Assembly: GCA_032871835.1 (NCBI GenBank)
Contig: CM065301.1
Coordinates: 16,075,291 to 16,139,290, forward strand
From: Dipteronia dyeriana
Taxonomy: Eukaryota > Streptophyta > Magnoliopsida > Sapindales > Sapindaceae
DNA: 64,000 bases
Direction: 5' to 3'
Positions 46,745 through 58,567 of this stretch are shown piece by piece. The translations under genes and the position numbers were made by a program. A model generated the notes under the pieces. The model saw only the letters and a program-made list of their open reading frames with translations, ran no database searches and was not told the origin of the DNA. The first letter of the stretch is position 1. Every line of letters starts with the position of its first letter.

Positions 46745-47823
46745 TAGTGGTGTAAATATGGGTCGGCCCGCTCGGCCTGCCAAGAAAGGCAGATCGTGCC
46801 TAGCACGGCCCGCCTAGGGGGAGTGTCGTGCCAGGCACGACCCGCATTGATGGATCGAGGCACGCCGTGCCGGCCTGGCCCGACACGTCTCGCCGGCGTG
46901 CCATGCCCAACCGTCGGCACGGCGAGCCGACACAGTGGGCCCATTTATATATATAAAAAAAAACTTTTAAAAAAAACATTTTATTTATAAAAAAAATGTT
47001 TTAAAGATAAATTATATTGAAGAGTATTGAACCATGGTTCATAACCCTTGTTTAGATAAATATGTTTTCATTTATCTTTCCTTCCTTTTTATATTGATTA
47101 GACATCTCTTCAATACTCTTATTTATCCAATGTGGGATATGAGATTAAATATAACTATGATTATAAACAATTACTATAACCAAGATTATAGAAGAATACT
47201 ATGTGAATGATATTTAATGATTGTATATATATATATATGATTTTTGTTCATAGATGGAAAAGATGAAAATTATTGTATAATAATATAATATCAACAGATG
47301 GTTTATTTGATTTTTTTTAACAAAACCATTATTTAATTTGAATAAACCTCCCAATTCTCTTTATGTTATCCATATTTGGATATAAAAAAATGGACTCAAG
47401 AGAATATCATTATGTTATATACTTGTATCAATGAATGGAAATGAAAATTCAATCCCAAATCCCACATCCCACATCGGATAAATAAGATGAATGAATAGAG
47501 ATATAACCTATATATAAATGAGAAACAAATAAAAGAAAACATACTTACTTGACAAGGGTTACGGCCCACATCTCAATACTCTATGATGTTCATACTCTAT
47601 GATGTTCATACTCTATAATATTATTAACAAATTTTATATTTAAAAGAAAAAAAAGTTAAAGTGGGCCGGCCTGTTTGGCCCGCCTAGCCGGCACGGCCTG
47701 CCATGGCCGTGCGGGGCCCCTGTTTTCCAAAACAGGTCGGGCCTGGCACGGCACACCCAATTGGAAAACAGGCCCGGCAGGCCGTGCCAAAACAGGCCGG
47801 GCTAGCCCAATGTTACACCATTA
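46745..47823. mobile_element. hAT-like non-autonomous element, GC-rich ends (1079 bp)
   Basis: The left end is TAGTGGTGTAAATATGGGTC and the right end reverse complemented is TAATGGTGTAACATTGGGCT. Both lead into very GC-rich 'ggcccg...ggcacgg' stretches (46760-46935 and 47660-47815). An 8-bp CACCACCA flanks both sides (46737-46744 and 47824-47831), but that sequence is itself a simple repeat. ORFs in the GC-rich ends are not credible genes. Confidence 0.7.
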
Positions 47824-48244
47824 CACCACCACCAAACCTTATATTTTTTTTCTTCCATCATCATCTCCAAACATCATTCAAAAAACCAACCCAAATCGGA
47901 ACTAAACCCGGATCTTAAAGACCGCCGCCAACACCACCACCCAACACATTCGCCGCCGCCAAGATCAAAGCCAACCATTACCCAAAATCAAAGAAGCATG
48001 TCGATAGCCCTTCCATGCTCAAAATCGATGGTTGTGGGGATTTTTAATTGATTTTTTCAGGTGGATTTACAAGTTTGATTATGGTGAATGGAAGAGAGAA
48101 AAATCAAAACAAATTTTGATTTCATTTTTTTTTTAAATGAAAGAGAGAGGCGTGGTAAGATATAATGAGAGAGAGATCGGGTTGATAAGAGAGAACAACC
48201 ATATTTTTTTATAAATTTTTAAAAAAATTATATTTTCATTTTAA

Positions 48245-49373
48245 GGGGGGTGTATTGGTTCAATATTTTATTATACAATTTGGGGAAGTAAAAGTCTTAT
48301 GGTATTGGATTGAGATTTTTTAACAAGTTAGATAAGTCTGGTGGTGTTCGATCAAGACTTTTAAGATTTTTTTTTTAAATCCATATTGTCTTGTGGTATT
48401 GGATCTAAACTTTTAAGTTTTTTTTTTATTAAATCCATATTGTCTTGGAGTATTGGATTTAGACTTTCAAGAGGCAACAAATTGTCTGATGGTATTGGAT
48501 TGAGATCAAGATTTTTAGGATTTCAAGACAAAATATATTTGATAGACTTGTTAGTGATATTTATAAATAACTTGAATCCAAATTTGTTTTGTCATCTCCC
48601 TCAATACTTTATAAACTTTTCTCTCTCACTCAAAATCATCTTCAGCTTCCTCAACCTCCACACCGCCATCAAAATTTCAGTTTCCTCAACTTCCATACCT
48701 CGTCAGATCTTCCATACCCTATAAGATCTCCAGCTTGGACGAGTTGTGGTCCACGGATGGGTAATTGGTGACCGGAGATTGAAAATAGAAGGGTGGAGTA
48801 GTGTAACAATTTTACTTTGTTTTTTTTTTTACTTTAATTTCATAGAACAGATGTTGACTAATGATACTTAATCGTGACATCTTTATTATTGTTCATACTC
48901 CTTTGATATGTGTAAATAATGATTTATTTATACATAAGTTGTAATGATTAGTGTAGATAAAGATATGGTTGTTTTACTAATATATATATATATATATATA
49001 TTGTGGTTCTATAGTAAGGAAATCTTGAAATTATAAGTTAAGGGTGTTCAATCACATTCACACATTTATATTGGGTGTCATATTGGGTATGAGTATTCGA
49101 TAAAGTGTGGAGAAAATTGAATACTACAATCGACTCTTGAAAATCCATATTTATATAAAAGTCTAAAAAGTCTTAAAATAAAATCAAGATAATCTTAATA
49201 GTCTATAAATAAAGTCAAAGACTCTTTCATAATTCTAAAAGTCTAATCCATATAATCATAATAATTCTAAAAGTATAATCCTAATTATCCTAACTATCCT
49301 AATAGTCTTGCAAATCTATAAAATCCTAGCTCTCTAAAATTGTCCATTAAAATCTCAATCCAATACACCCACC
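48245..49373. mobile_element. Tourist-like MITE nested in the larger element (1129 bp)
   Basis: The left end is GGGGGGTGTATTGGTTCAAT and the right end reverse complemented is GGTGGGTGTATTGGATTGAG, with a TAA duplication on both sides (48242-48244 and 49374-49376). Inside are repeats of 'tattggattgagacttttaag' and a TA microsatellite (48978-49002). Confidence 0.75.
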
Positions 49374-49915
49374 TAAGTTAAAAATATTATTATAATTAGT
49401 CCAGTCAATGTGTCTCCAACACACAGTATAATATTAATTTAGTCCAGTCTCATATTTCTCTAAACACAGTACAGTATTAATCAAAGTCAATCCAGTTCAG
49501 TTCAGTCCAATCCAATATAATCTCAGTCTTATCTCAATCCAATCCAATCTCATGAAATAGTCTAATCCAATCTCACGCACCAATCGGGGCCTTAAAGGAT
49601 AAAAGAAAGGTGAATAAGTCCAATGACCTTTTAAATATATGTATATGTATATATACTCATTTAATTAGATTATGCGAAGACATTTTGTTATTATTTCTTT
49701 GATTTTAACCTGGTTGAAACATGATGAACTTTGATTCACCTGCACCAAGTGCACAGCCACATCATGCAACCAAGAACTTCGGTTTTTGAATTTTGCAGTT
49801 TTATAAAACTGGGTGTGCTTTTTTTTTTTTGTAGGAAGTATAACTGGGTGTATTTTTTTTATTAAAATCGGGTATTTTAATAATTTGTTAGGGTTAGAGA
49901 TTCAAAATATAAAAA

Positions 49916-50664
49916 GGGTAATTACCAATTAGGTCATAGATTTTTTTTTAAAAAAATTCCAACTTATTTATGATTTTTATAAAAGTGACCAAATTGATCT
50001 TTATATTTTTCTCAAGTGTCAAATTAGTCCCTCTAACTAAGTTCCTTCGGCCAATTTCAACTGCGTAGAGGTAAAATTATACTTTAATCCTAAACAATAT
50101 AATAATAACACATGTATAATTTTTTTAACACGTTTATATTTTTGGACTTTTATTTTTAAATAATTTTGAAAGCAATAATTGTATAATATATAAACAAAAA
50201 CAATTATATAAAAATGGTAAAAGACTAAACTGGAAATTAATGGTAACGTTTTTTTATAAAATAAGGGTATAATTGATATTGTCTTACTATAACTGCATCC
50301 AATCTCCAAAAAAAATCCCAATTGTTTCGAACTTTCTATTTTTGGAATGGAATATTTACGGAATCTCCATGAATATGATCAAACCTTATTCCATGGTATT
50401 TACATGAGATTCATACAAAAATAAAATAATTTTACTATAATATGACAAATAAATGGTATTTATTTATTTTAACTTAAATTTTTAAAATCAACTGTTATAT
50501 TTAACACCGTTAAATTGTTAGAAGGACTAATTTGATCACTTCTAAAAAGAGAAGGACTAATTTGACACTTGACAAAAATATAAGGATCAATTTGTCCACT
50601 TTTGTAAAAATCACAAACAACTTGAAATTTTTAAAAAAATCCATGACATAATTGGTAATTACCC
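49916..50664. mobile_element. MITE with about 140-bp TIRs, MULE-type duplication (749 bp)
   Basis: The left arm begins GGGTAATTACCAATTAGGTC and the right arm reverse complemented begins GGGTAATTACCAATTATGTC. Similarity continues through 'aagtgtcaaattagtccytc'. The 9-bp flanks are ATATAAAAA (49907-49915) and GTATAAAAA (50665-50673), one mismatch. Confidence 0.85.
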
Positions 50665-51700
50665 GTATAAAAATAAATGAATTCATTCCTCTTTTTGTAC
50701 GGGTAACAAATTTTCACCCAAAAAAAAAACCACTTAAAAAAAAAATCCTCAAGACAAACGAAGATCATCCAAAATATAGATGGGTGTGGGCACAGGGGAT
50801 AGGGGCGTTTTGGGGGAAGTTTCCCCTTCTCCACCCCTAAACCTCATTTTCCTCATTTATTTTCCTTTCTAATTTTCGATTCAAAAATCGAAATTTAAAT
50901 TTTTTAGAATTCGACCATTCCAATCTCTTATCTAACTTTGTTAATATATTCAATTCAAAAAGTAATCAATATATAAGTTTTAAAATATATAATTATTTTA
51001 AAAAAATCTAAAATAAATACAAATACTTCTAGAGTATTACATAATAAAAGATAAAATAAATTAAATATCAATATACTAAATACTAACCAGTAATTACAAC
51101 GCATGTTAATATTATAATATATTAAATTTTATTTTAATTGTTAAAACTTTAGATAAAAATAAAAATAATATATATAGGAGGGTAATTGTTAAAACTTTAG
51201 ACATTAATAAATAAATATTGGGAAGTAACGGGGAATGAGTTTTGGCGGTTGTCCCCCCACCTCTCCCATTTAATAAACGAGGCCTACCTTTGCCCTCACT
51301 CCCACGCCCAAAACCCATTTAGGAGTAAAATTCCCCTCAAAACCCCATGGGATCTGTAAGGGATGGGGCCCTATGGAGAAACACACATCCTTAATCCAGA
51401 ACCACCATCTCCACACACGGTGGGTAGCTTTCCATCCAGAGACAATCATCTTCTAAATTCAACGCCATTTTCAGGAGTATATCTGCCACTGTATTTGTCC
51501 GAATGGGTATTTATAGTAATGATTTTATTTTAAATTTTAATAATGGGTGAACTTACAAATTTGATTGCGTAAATTATATTTATAAGTGACAATATCTATG
51601 TCTAAATTGTTTTGATTCAATTTAATGAAGATCGAATCGATATCGTTTTAGCTTCATTAAAGTGAAGTAAAATGATGTCGTTATATATATATATATATAA
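50665..51700. other. Intergenic; possible further degenerate MITE
   Basis: No gene was seen. G-rich ends near 50775-50850 and C-rich sequence near 51280-51375 look roughly inverted ('ggggcgttttgggggaag' against 'cccctcaaaacccc'), hinting at another element. A TA run ends at about 51698. Confidence 0.3.
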
Positions 51701-52339
51701 CTAATTATATCAACCTCCCTTGAGATTTGTTCTATTATACACGAAAACAATTTTATCGAAAATTAACATTTGTCTCTTCTGTCGTTAGTCGACGTCCGTT
51801 ACATTTAACCTTTGGTCATATCAAGAAGGGTAATATTGTGTTTCGGTTTAAATTCAGATATTAAATATTTTAGATTAAAAACAAAAAACAAATTAAACCC
51901 CTCTCTCTCACGCCATCATCAACATCCTCTCTCACACCATTAATTCCCTTCAAACAATCATTAATTCACACAACTTTCTATCAAATTCATCCTCAAAACA
52001 CCAAAATCTGCAATACCCAGTTGCAATTTTCAATTGAAGAACCAACAACAACTGTAGATACCACCTGAAGAACCAAAAATGCAACGCCCACCTCCAGATT
52101 TCCAACAATAGAATTAAAACATACCACAAACAATTGAAAAAGAAAGTAAAAAGTCGAATGTCAAATGTCTACTTGGTTTTGTGATGTATCATTAGTTTGT
52201 AAATATTTGACCAAAAAAAAAGTGAAACTGATTGAATTTAAAAAAAAAATGGAAGAAGAACAACATTAGTGGTACCTAAAAACGGAAGAATACGATTAAC
52301 AGAAATTTGTGGTATCAAACCGCCACCAATCCACATCCA

Positions 52340-52590
52340 AACCCACCACCAAATCCACCACACGACGAAGACAACGCGATGTCTCCATCTACGTCTCCGT
52401 CGATCACGGATGACGAAGAATCGCAGTCGTTGTAGCAGCCCTCCGGCACCACCGACTGCGTCATCGGATACCGACGTGACGACGTCGCCTTCAGATTCAC
52501 TGATCCTGATACTGTCGCCGCCGTATGCGGAGGCCTAAGTCCGCTAAATGACTCGACGGTATTGCTCGTCGTCGGTCTCTACGGATTTAC
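52340..52590 (-). pseudogene. Captured fragment of a class II ERF repressor gene (inferred)
   Basis: One minus-strand frame reads RPTTSNTVESFSGLRPP, then VNLKATSSRRYPMTQSVVPE and CYNDCDSSSSVIDGDVDGDI. The combination 'SxxSTVESFSGPRPP' followed by 'DCDSSSSV(I/V)D' is typical, as I recall, of ERF3/ERF4-type transcriptional repressors between the AP2 domain and the C-terminal EAR motif. Neither the AP2 domain nor the LPFDLNLPP-type EAR motif is present, so no repressor could be made. Codon-rich GC content (CG-rich third positions) contrasts with the AT-rich element around it. Upstream minus-strand sequence (52600-52750) has an asparagine-rich frame that may belong to the same gene. Confidence 0.5.
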
Positions 52591-53253
52591 GATCATCTGT
52601 TGCTGATCTTGAAAGTCTTGGAAACCGTTCCCGGCTACCACGGCCGCTGCTGCTGTATTATCTGTGTTCCAAAAACGGATCGTGATTGTTGTTCTGATTG
52701 TTCGGATAATAAATGTTGTTGTTATTGTTATTCGAACTCATCAGAAAGTTCGTCTTATCGTTAGGACCACTGTGGATTTGGTGGATTTGATGGTGGTTTA
52801 GGTGTGGATCGGTGGTGGTTTGGTGTGGATTTGATTGAACTGGGTTTGTAAAGATTGATGAATTTAATTAATATTTCACAAAAAAAAAAACGGGTTCATC
52901 TTCTTTTTCTTTTTTAACTTTCGTTTTTTAGTTTGATCTTCTTTTTTTAATTCTGGGATCTCCATCAAACTCCATTGATTTGGGGATGGATTTTGGTGTT
53001 TGATAATGAATTCTAGAAAAAAAAAAAAACAAGGTTGATGATAACGATGATTGATTTCTGGAATTTTTGTTATAGTTTTAATTTTTTTTTGTTTTTAATT
53101 TAAAAAAATGGATTTGGCAAATCCATATTTAAAATTTAATTCATTTAATAATAATAATTATTATTATTATTTTAATTTGTTTTTGTTCCTACATTTTTTA
53201 TTTATAATTATAGGGGTAGTTTTATCGTTTTAAGGGTCTTTGACTGTCAATAG

Positions 53254-53871
53254 TAGGGATGCACATTAATCCCCGAGGGTCCAAATCCCCGCACTCCCAT
53301 CCCCATTTGAGGATTTTTTTATAGGGAAAATGGGAAAATGGGAAAATGGGAAAATAGGAAAATAGGAAAATGGGAAAATGGGGGGATGGAGATGAAAATC
53401 ATCCCCAAATTAAAATGGGGATGGGGATGGGTGCCCCCATTTCCCTATTTCCCCCATAATAAAATTGAAATGAGGATGGGGATACAGATCCTCATTTTCT
53501 CATTTTCTCATTTTCCCTAAAAGTATATAAATATAATTATAATATATATTTGAATTATTTGAAACATTTTATGTTGAATTTGTAATGTATTGTTATTTTT
53601 TTTTAATTTAATTTATAATTTTCAGTTAAATAGGGAAATGAGAAAATGAGAGACCGATGATACGAGAAAACAGGGAAAAACTGGAAAAATAGGGAACTGG
53701 GGATGGGGATGGGGATGGGGATGGGGGGACCTCCCCCCAAACATCCCCATCCCCATTTCCCCATTTGGGGGAAATTGGGAGGGGGGAATGGGGGAAGGGC
53801 CTAGGAAGTGGGGATGGGGATGGGGATGGGGAGATCTATATCCATCCTCATTCCCCAAATGTGCATCCCTA
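53254..53871. mobile_element. hAT-like MITE with G-rich repeats (618 bp)
   Basis: The left end is TAGGGATGCACATTAATCCC and the right end reverse complemented is TAGGGATGCACATTTGGGGA. The 8-bp flanks are GTCAATAG (53246-53253) and GTCAACAG (53872-53879), one mismatch. Both subterminal regions contain runs of GGGGAT or its complement and GGGAAAAT-type repeats. Confidence 0.85.
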
Positions 53872-54231
53872 GTCAACAGTTAGTTTCAACCGTCGTTGGT
53901 TAACAGTAGAGGAGACAAGTGTCAATTTTTGATAAAATTAATTCCGTGTAATAGAGTAAACTGACACGTCTTAAAGAAGTGTTTCTGCTCTCAAGTATAA
54001 GAGTATCAAAGTAATAAATTAACCGGTAAGACCGGATCGAACCACATGGAGGTTGTTCACTTGTCCTTGTATAATTAATTAAATAGGTTAATTAATAAGC
54101 TTGTTATAAAAATGTAAATCAATTAAAATTAAAACTGGGGCTAAGGGGTCCACTGTTGATAATTCAAATATGATCCAATAATTAATATATAGTCCAGATT
54201 AATGGGAGGGTATTCCACTCCACTAACCACT

Positions 54232-54525
54232 ATCTGATAGATGGGGTAAAAGTACTTACTGTGCTAGACAACATATATCTATCTACAGTGAGTCAAAACT
54301 CCACAAAGATTAGAGGGGATAAACAACTCTCTGATAGATATGGGTAAAAGTACCCACTGTGCTAGACAATATATGTCTGTCTACAGTAAGTCAAAAACTC
54401 CACAAAGATCAGAGGGAAGAAACCACTCTATGATAAATATGGGTAAAAGTACTCACTGTGCTAGACAATATCTGTTTGACTACAGTGAGTCAAAAACTCC
54501 ACAAAGATCAGAAGGGATAAAGTAA
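54232..54525. repeat. Three tandem copies of a roughly 97-bp unit
   Basis: Units start at about 54234, 54331 and 54428 ('tgatagatatgggtaaaagt'). Each contains 'ctgtgctagacaatat' and 'gagtcaaaaactccacaaag'. 53986-54231 before it carries 'gaccggatcgaaccacatggagg', a retroelement-LTR-like phrase, and no gene. Confidence 0.9.
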
Positions 54526-54889
54526 AAAAATAATAAACTTACCATAATTTGATCATATTTTCCATACCAACAGTATCACATTTGGTCCAAGCTATATAAA
54601 ATTAGTCAGATATAATTTAACTAGAAAATAGCTATTCTATTTAAATTGAGAATTTGAGAACAAAAGAGAGAGAATTTCACAAATCTAATTTCAGTTTTGG
54701 ATTCAGAATGTGGATATTATGGGGGATATGTCCCCTATATATACAAAATACAGATGAAAATTGACCATCAGATGAATTTAGAATGGAGCATCTATATCTC
54801 GTAACGTCATCAATGAATAATGAACAGTGAACAGTGAACAGTGACAGTAAACGCATCCGTGGAAGTGAATAGTGAACAGTACACCTGCT

Positions 54890-55087
54890 TCTAGAATATT
54901 ATTCTCTGCAGCACGTGTACGGTGCACTCACAATTTAGGCCAATAAAAATGTGCCACATCATCGGTCAATAATCTTCTAGAAAGTCAACTATGAACAATG
55001 CACCGACTTCTATAATGTGATTCTCTGTAGTCGCGTGTACGGTGCACTCGCAGTTGGGGCCAATAGGAATGTGCCACATCATCATGA
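54890..55087. repeat. Direct duplication of an approximately 85-bp block
   Basis: Two copies (about 54890-54970 and 55001-55085) share 'cgtgtacggtgcactc', then 'ggccaata' and 'aatgtgccacatcatc'. Short 'gtgaacagt' repeats (54815-54880) lie before them. The interval 54526-55140 has no gene and is probably an old LTR. Confidence 0.75.
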
Positions 55088-55140
55088 ACAGTGAAAGTCA
55101 ATTGTGAACATTGAATAGTCAAAATTATAAAAATGCCCTT

Positions 55141-56366
55141 CCTGGCCTTTCTAAGGTTTTTGACGTTTTAAACTTGAAAACGATATTTGTTTTGCTATCT
55201 GACTTCTTCATAATTCTGAATTGATCGAATTACCTCTGAAATACAAGGAAAAATATACTGATTACTACACAACACATTTATTTAAGCAAGCGAACGAAAT
55301 TATGTCTAAATTAGAGAATTAATCATATTGGAAGTGTAAAATGATGATATTATCTCTTAGTAAACATACACTTTTCAGTGTTAATCACAAACCTCAGTGG
55401 AGGTTGTTGTAATTAGTTCATATATATAAATGTTTGTTGACTTCGCCTAGCCGATTGCAAAATTAAAAAGTCTAAAGCTTATTGCAATCAAATCAAAATA
55501 AGAAATTTTAAATTATGGAATAAGAGCCTGAAGTTCTGAATTTCGATTGACGTGATTATTTTTGGAGTCCGAAGTTCTCAATTTATTATTTTCAATTATA
55601 AACATTAAGTTTATATATGAACCGGAAGTTCTAATGAAATTATAATTTTCCATCATATATTAATCTTATTTGGAACCTGAAGTTCTTGATTTCGAAATCA
55701 TAACCATAAAATTATGATATAAATATAACATTAAGTTATAATATTAATAGAATTAAAAAGTGTAAAGTGATTTTTTTTTTTAACATTTTTTTATATACTC
55801 ATCTCTATTTGGGTATTTTTATTTCATATGAATTTAACATTTTTGATATGTTACCTTTGTTTGGTTATTTATATTTCATATGAATAGATTCTCAACCATT
55901 ATGAATGAAATATTTTTTTCTTCTTTATTTCTTCCTCTTTGTTAAGGTATTTGTAAGGTGTGAAATCTTATATTTCCATATACTAGGAAAATATAAATTT
56001 TCACATTCTATACATCTACTAATCACAAAATGTCTCTATTATTCATTCATTTACATTTGAATCTATCCACAATGTGATATATAGTTTTATGGTCCTTTGA
56101 TTTTTGTGACATATAAAATTGTTGATTTACAATTATGTGGTTATAGTAAGATAAGGTTTTTCCTTACTGCTTTGATTTATATTAAGACTATGCAATGCAA
56201 CAAATTATAAAAAACAATTGCAGTGCAATAAATTTTACGATTTTTATTTATTTGTTAAAAAAAATCTCAAAAGAAAATCTCTATTTGTTCATTTATAATT
56301 GAAATATATTATGATAAAATAATTATTTGTCCTCATCTATATTTGTTTATGTTATATGTATACTTT
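55141..56366. other. AT-rich degenerate repeat, GAACCYGAAGTTCT motifs; no gene
   Basis: The phrase 'gaacctgaagttct' or a near variant recurs at about 55525, 55570, 55620 and 55675. It reappears at 58880-59070 on the other side of two younger insertions, so both intervals are probably parts of one old element. No coding frame was seen. Confidence 0.4.
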
Positions 56367-57194
56367 TGTCAAATGTACACTTCACTGTCAAGGTGGATAG
56401 TCCTTTAAAATTGCCAGGTAGATATCCGAATAGGCATCCCGAAAGTACCCTTCAAGACATCGTAAAGAAATAGGAACCCGAGTAAGTGAGAATACAAGTA
56501 TTCAGAAAAGTCATGACCTGCTCGGGACCAAGTGATGTCATATTCTACTCGGGACAGATACGAGAAACCAGAATAAAGAAATCCAGTACATGATTTACAC
56601 GTGGGTGAACCAAGAGTCATGCTCAAACATGCAAGACATCCATATCAAGAAGAATTTCTAGAAGAATAAAATATCAAACAGGAAACAGGTTCCAAATCAG
56701 GCAACAACTCTACTTCGAGAAGACTGCACATTTATAAGGAAATAAGTCTTAAACGGACTATATCACCAGAGTCCCATTTGATCTCCATGCAATCTCCACA
56801 ATAAGAAAGAAGTTAAAGACGACTCCAACAAGCAACCAATTGTAATTAAATACGAATTCTGTCATTACTTGTACAACAAGGATTATGGTTCGATACATAT
56901 ATAAATAGACTCATAATCTCATTGTTAGAGGATATAGAACAAAAAATTACACAAAAAATTACTAACAGAGAGAGAAAAAAAAGATCAAGTGGTGTAATTC
57001 TTTATTTCAATAATGGATTTGGCTCGGTTGTTTATTCAACCATCCGTGGACGTTTCTCCGATCACCAGAGTTTTATCACGTAAACTCGTGTCTTGTTCCC
57101 TTCAAATTACATTATTTTTCTCTTTCTCTTTGACATGTCACAACTAAATCCAATATTGTTGACTTTCTCATCCATCGAAAAATCGACGTCAATA
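56367..57194 (-). repeat. Probable solo LTR of the gag-like gypsy family (828 bp)
   Basis: The minus strand starts TATTGACGTCG (57194), continues 'gtgatcggagaaacgtccac' and 'aaccgagccaaatccatt', and ends TTTGACA (56367). It follows the LTR at 59866-60732 feature by feature, including the 'gagtctatttatat' and 'cccgagta' phrases. No gag-like leader lies beside it. The flanking 5-mers (ACTTT and GTTTA) do not match, so the solo-LTR status is not proven. Confidence 0.6.
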
Positions 57195-57749
57195 GTTTAT
57201 AAGAAAGATTTGATCACTAAGTAAATGAAAAGACATGATTGGCTAAACATATCAAGTTTATACTTACCTCAAAATCTCAAATATTGTTCCAGTGGTAGCA
57301 ATATATATTTCGATATTTTATGCTTTAAATTTATTCAAGACGTGACAATATTAATATAATATATTTGAACATATTATTAGTAGATATAATGTCTTCTACG
57401 GCTAAACAAAATAAATAGTTTTATTTAGAAAATCATTGACATCAACCAAATTTGATCAATATCATTCCCTGAAGTGAACGTTACATGTACTTATGGTGAT
57501 GATTGTGAATTTTGTTGTAGTCCAATAATTATTGACATCAATGTGATCATTATGAAGAAATTTGAATTGATCTACTAGAAGTGGAATAACACCAAAACAA
57601 AGCAAGTAAATTGAAAGAATGTAAAATTCATCTTTCAATAATTATAAAAGTATTGATTGTTATAAGTTTTAAATTGAAGGACAATGTACTTGTATATACG
57701 TATATTTAAAATATTTTGATAATGTTTAGCTATGATTATTAATGCTATA
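57195..57749. other. AT-rich degenerate repeat; no gene
   Basis: This is old, probably retroelement-derived sequence between the solo LTR and the MITE at 57750. Phrases such as 'attgaaggacaat' recur at 59250 and 59380. Confidence 0.35.
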
Positions 57750-58567
57750 GGGGTGCGTTTGGTGCGCGATATATGATTGGACTGTTTTTAAGAGATGCGA
57801 TTGGACTAGATTAATTATAGTATTTCATGTGTTTGGTGCAACATGGGATTGGACTAACATTGTCCAATGGTCAAAATAAAAAGTTTATCTAAAAAAAATA
57901 AGAAAACCAGTCCACATCCACCTATAATCAATTATATTTCTCTTCATTCTCTCTTCTTCCTCTTTCTTTGCTTTCAATTTTTTTATAAAGAAAACATTTA
58001 TTGAAAGTGAAGTGATAGTGTGGTAGAGTGAAATCAAGTGAAAAGGTGAGGAGACTTGGAAGTCTCAATATCAACAGTCTGTTTGAGAAATTGTGGTCTC
58101 CATCCTCAAGTATCATCTGGATGGGGCAAGATCTCAAGACATCAGTAAAGCAAGCAATATCTTCTTCATCTTAGATATGAACTCTTCAACATCCACAGTT
58201 CCACTGCTATCCAAATCAAACTTGTCAAATATGGAGTCGTAGAGTTGAGTCTCTCCTTTCTCTGTTATCTAGAAAAAAAATTGATTCTTACTTTCTTTCT
58301 CCTCCCATCTCTTTCTCTCTATTTTCTCTATTACAACGACGGTGGATTATGGCAATAAAGACGACAGACGATGCATGGCAGTGAGAGGTGGGCGGTGTTG
58401 GTGAAGGTGTTGAATTTGGGAGAAAATAATCTCATTGATTGGAAGATATTATTTTATCCTCCTCCAACGGGATACAATTGAACATCAGATAAAAAATAGT
58501 CTAGATGTTTAGACTCACCAAATATGGGATTTTTTCCCAGTCCTATCCTGTATAACAAATGCACCCT
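57750..58567. mobile_element. PIF/Harbinger-like MITE with captured gene fragment (818 bp)
   Basis: The left end is GGGGTGCGTTTGGTGCGCGA and the right end reverse complemented GAGGGTGCATTTGTTATACA is followed by matching 'ggatrggact' sequence. The family is shared with 41469-42368 and 46384-49591. No clean TTA/TAA pair is seen. The EF-hand-like fragment at 58025-58268 sits in the middle. Confidence 0.6.
58025..58268 (-). pseudogene. Captured exon of a plant EF-hand calcium-binding protein
   Basis: On the minus strand, after an acceptor-like TCTAG at 58269, the frame reads ITEKGETQLYDSIFDKF and then DLDSSGTVDVEEFISKMKK. This is a complete EF-hand loop with D, D, S, T, D and E at the usual calcium-binding positions. 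After a one-base shift it continues DVLRSCPIQMILEDGDHNF, which resembles the C-terminus of plant EF-hand family proteins ('...SSPIQM.LEDGD...'). It is a piece only: there is no start, the first EF-hand is missing and a frameshift is present. It is enclosed by the MITE ends, so capture by the transposon is the simplest reading. Confidence 0.7.

Larger units (their letters stand above)
46384..49591. mobile_element. PIF/Harbinger-like MITE carrying two nested MITEs
   Basis: The left end GGCTATGTTTGGTACACTGG and the right end reverse complemented GGCCCCGATTGGTGCGTGAG continue into matching 'attrgact' sequence, 'gagattgg'. A TTA duplication flanks both sides (46381-46383 and 49592-49594). Without the two nested elements its length is about 1 kb, like its relatives at 41469 and 57750. 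Confidence 0.7.
51711..53985. mobile_element. Large non-autonomous TIR element carrying a host gene fragment (about 2.3 kb)
   Basis: The left arm (about 51711-51810: 'ttctattatacacgaaaaca', 'atttgtctcttctgtcgtta') and the right arm reverse complemented (53985-53880: 'actctattacacggaattaa', 'cacttgtctcctctactgtt') match over about 90 bp. The exact ends and target duplication are unclear. Inside are the ERF-like fragment (52340-52590) and a nested hAT MITE (53254-53871). Confidence 0.6.

Noticed and set aside
46627..46944. 105-codon minus ORF in GC-rich sequence
   Set aside because: It lies in the GC-rich terminal region of a hAT-like MITE and its composition follows the repeat.
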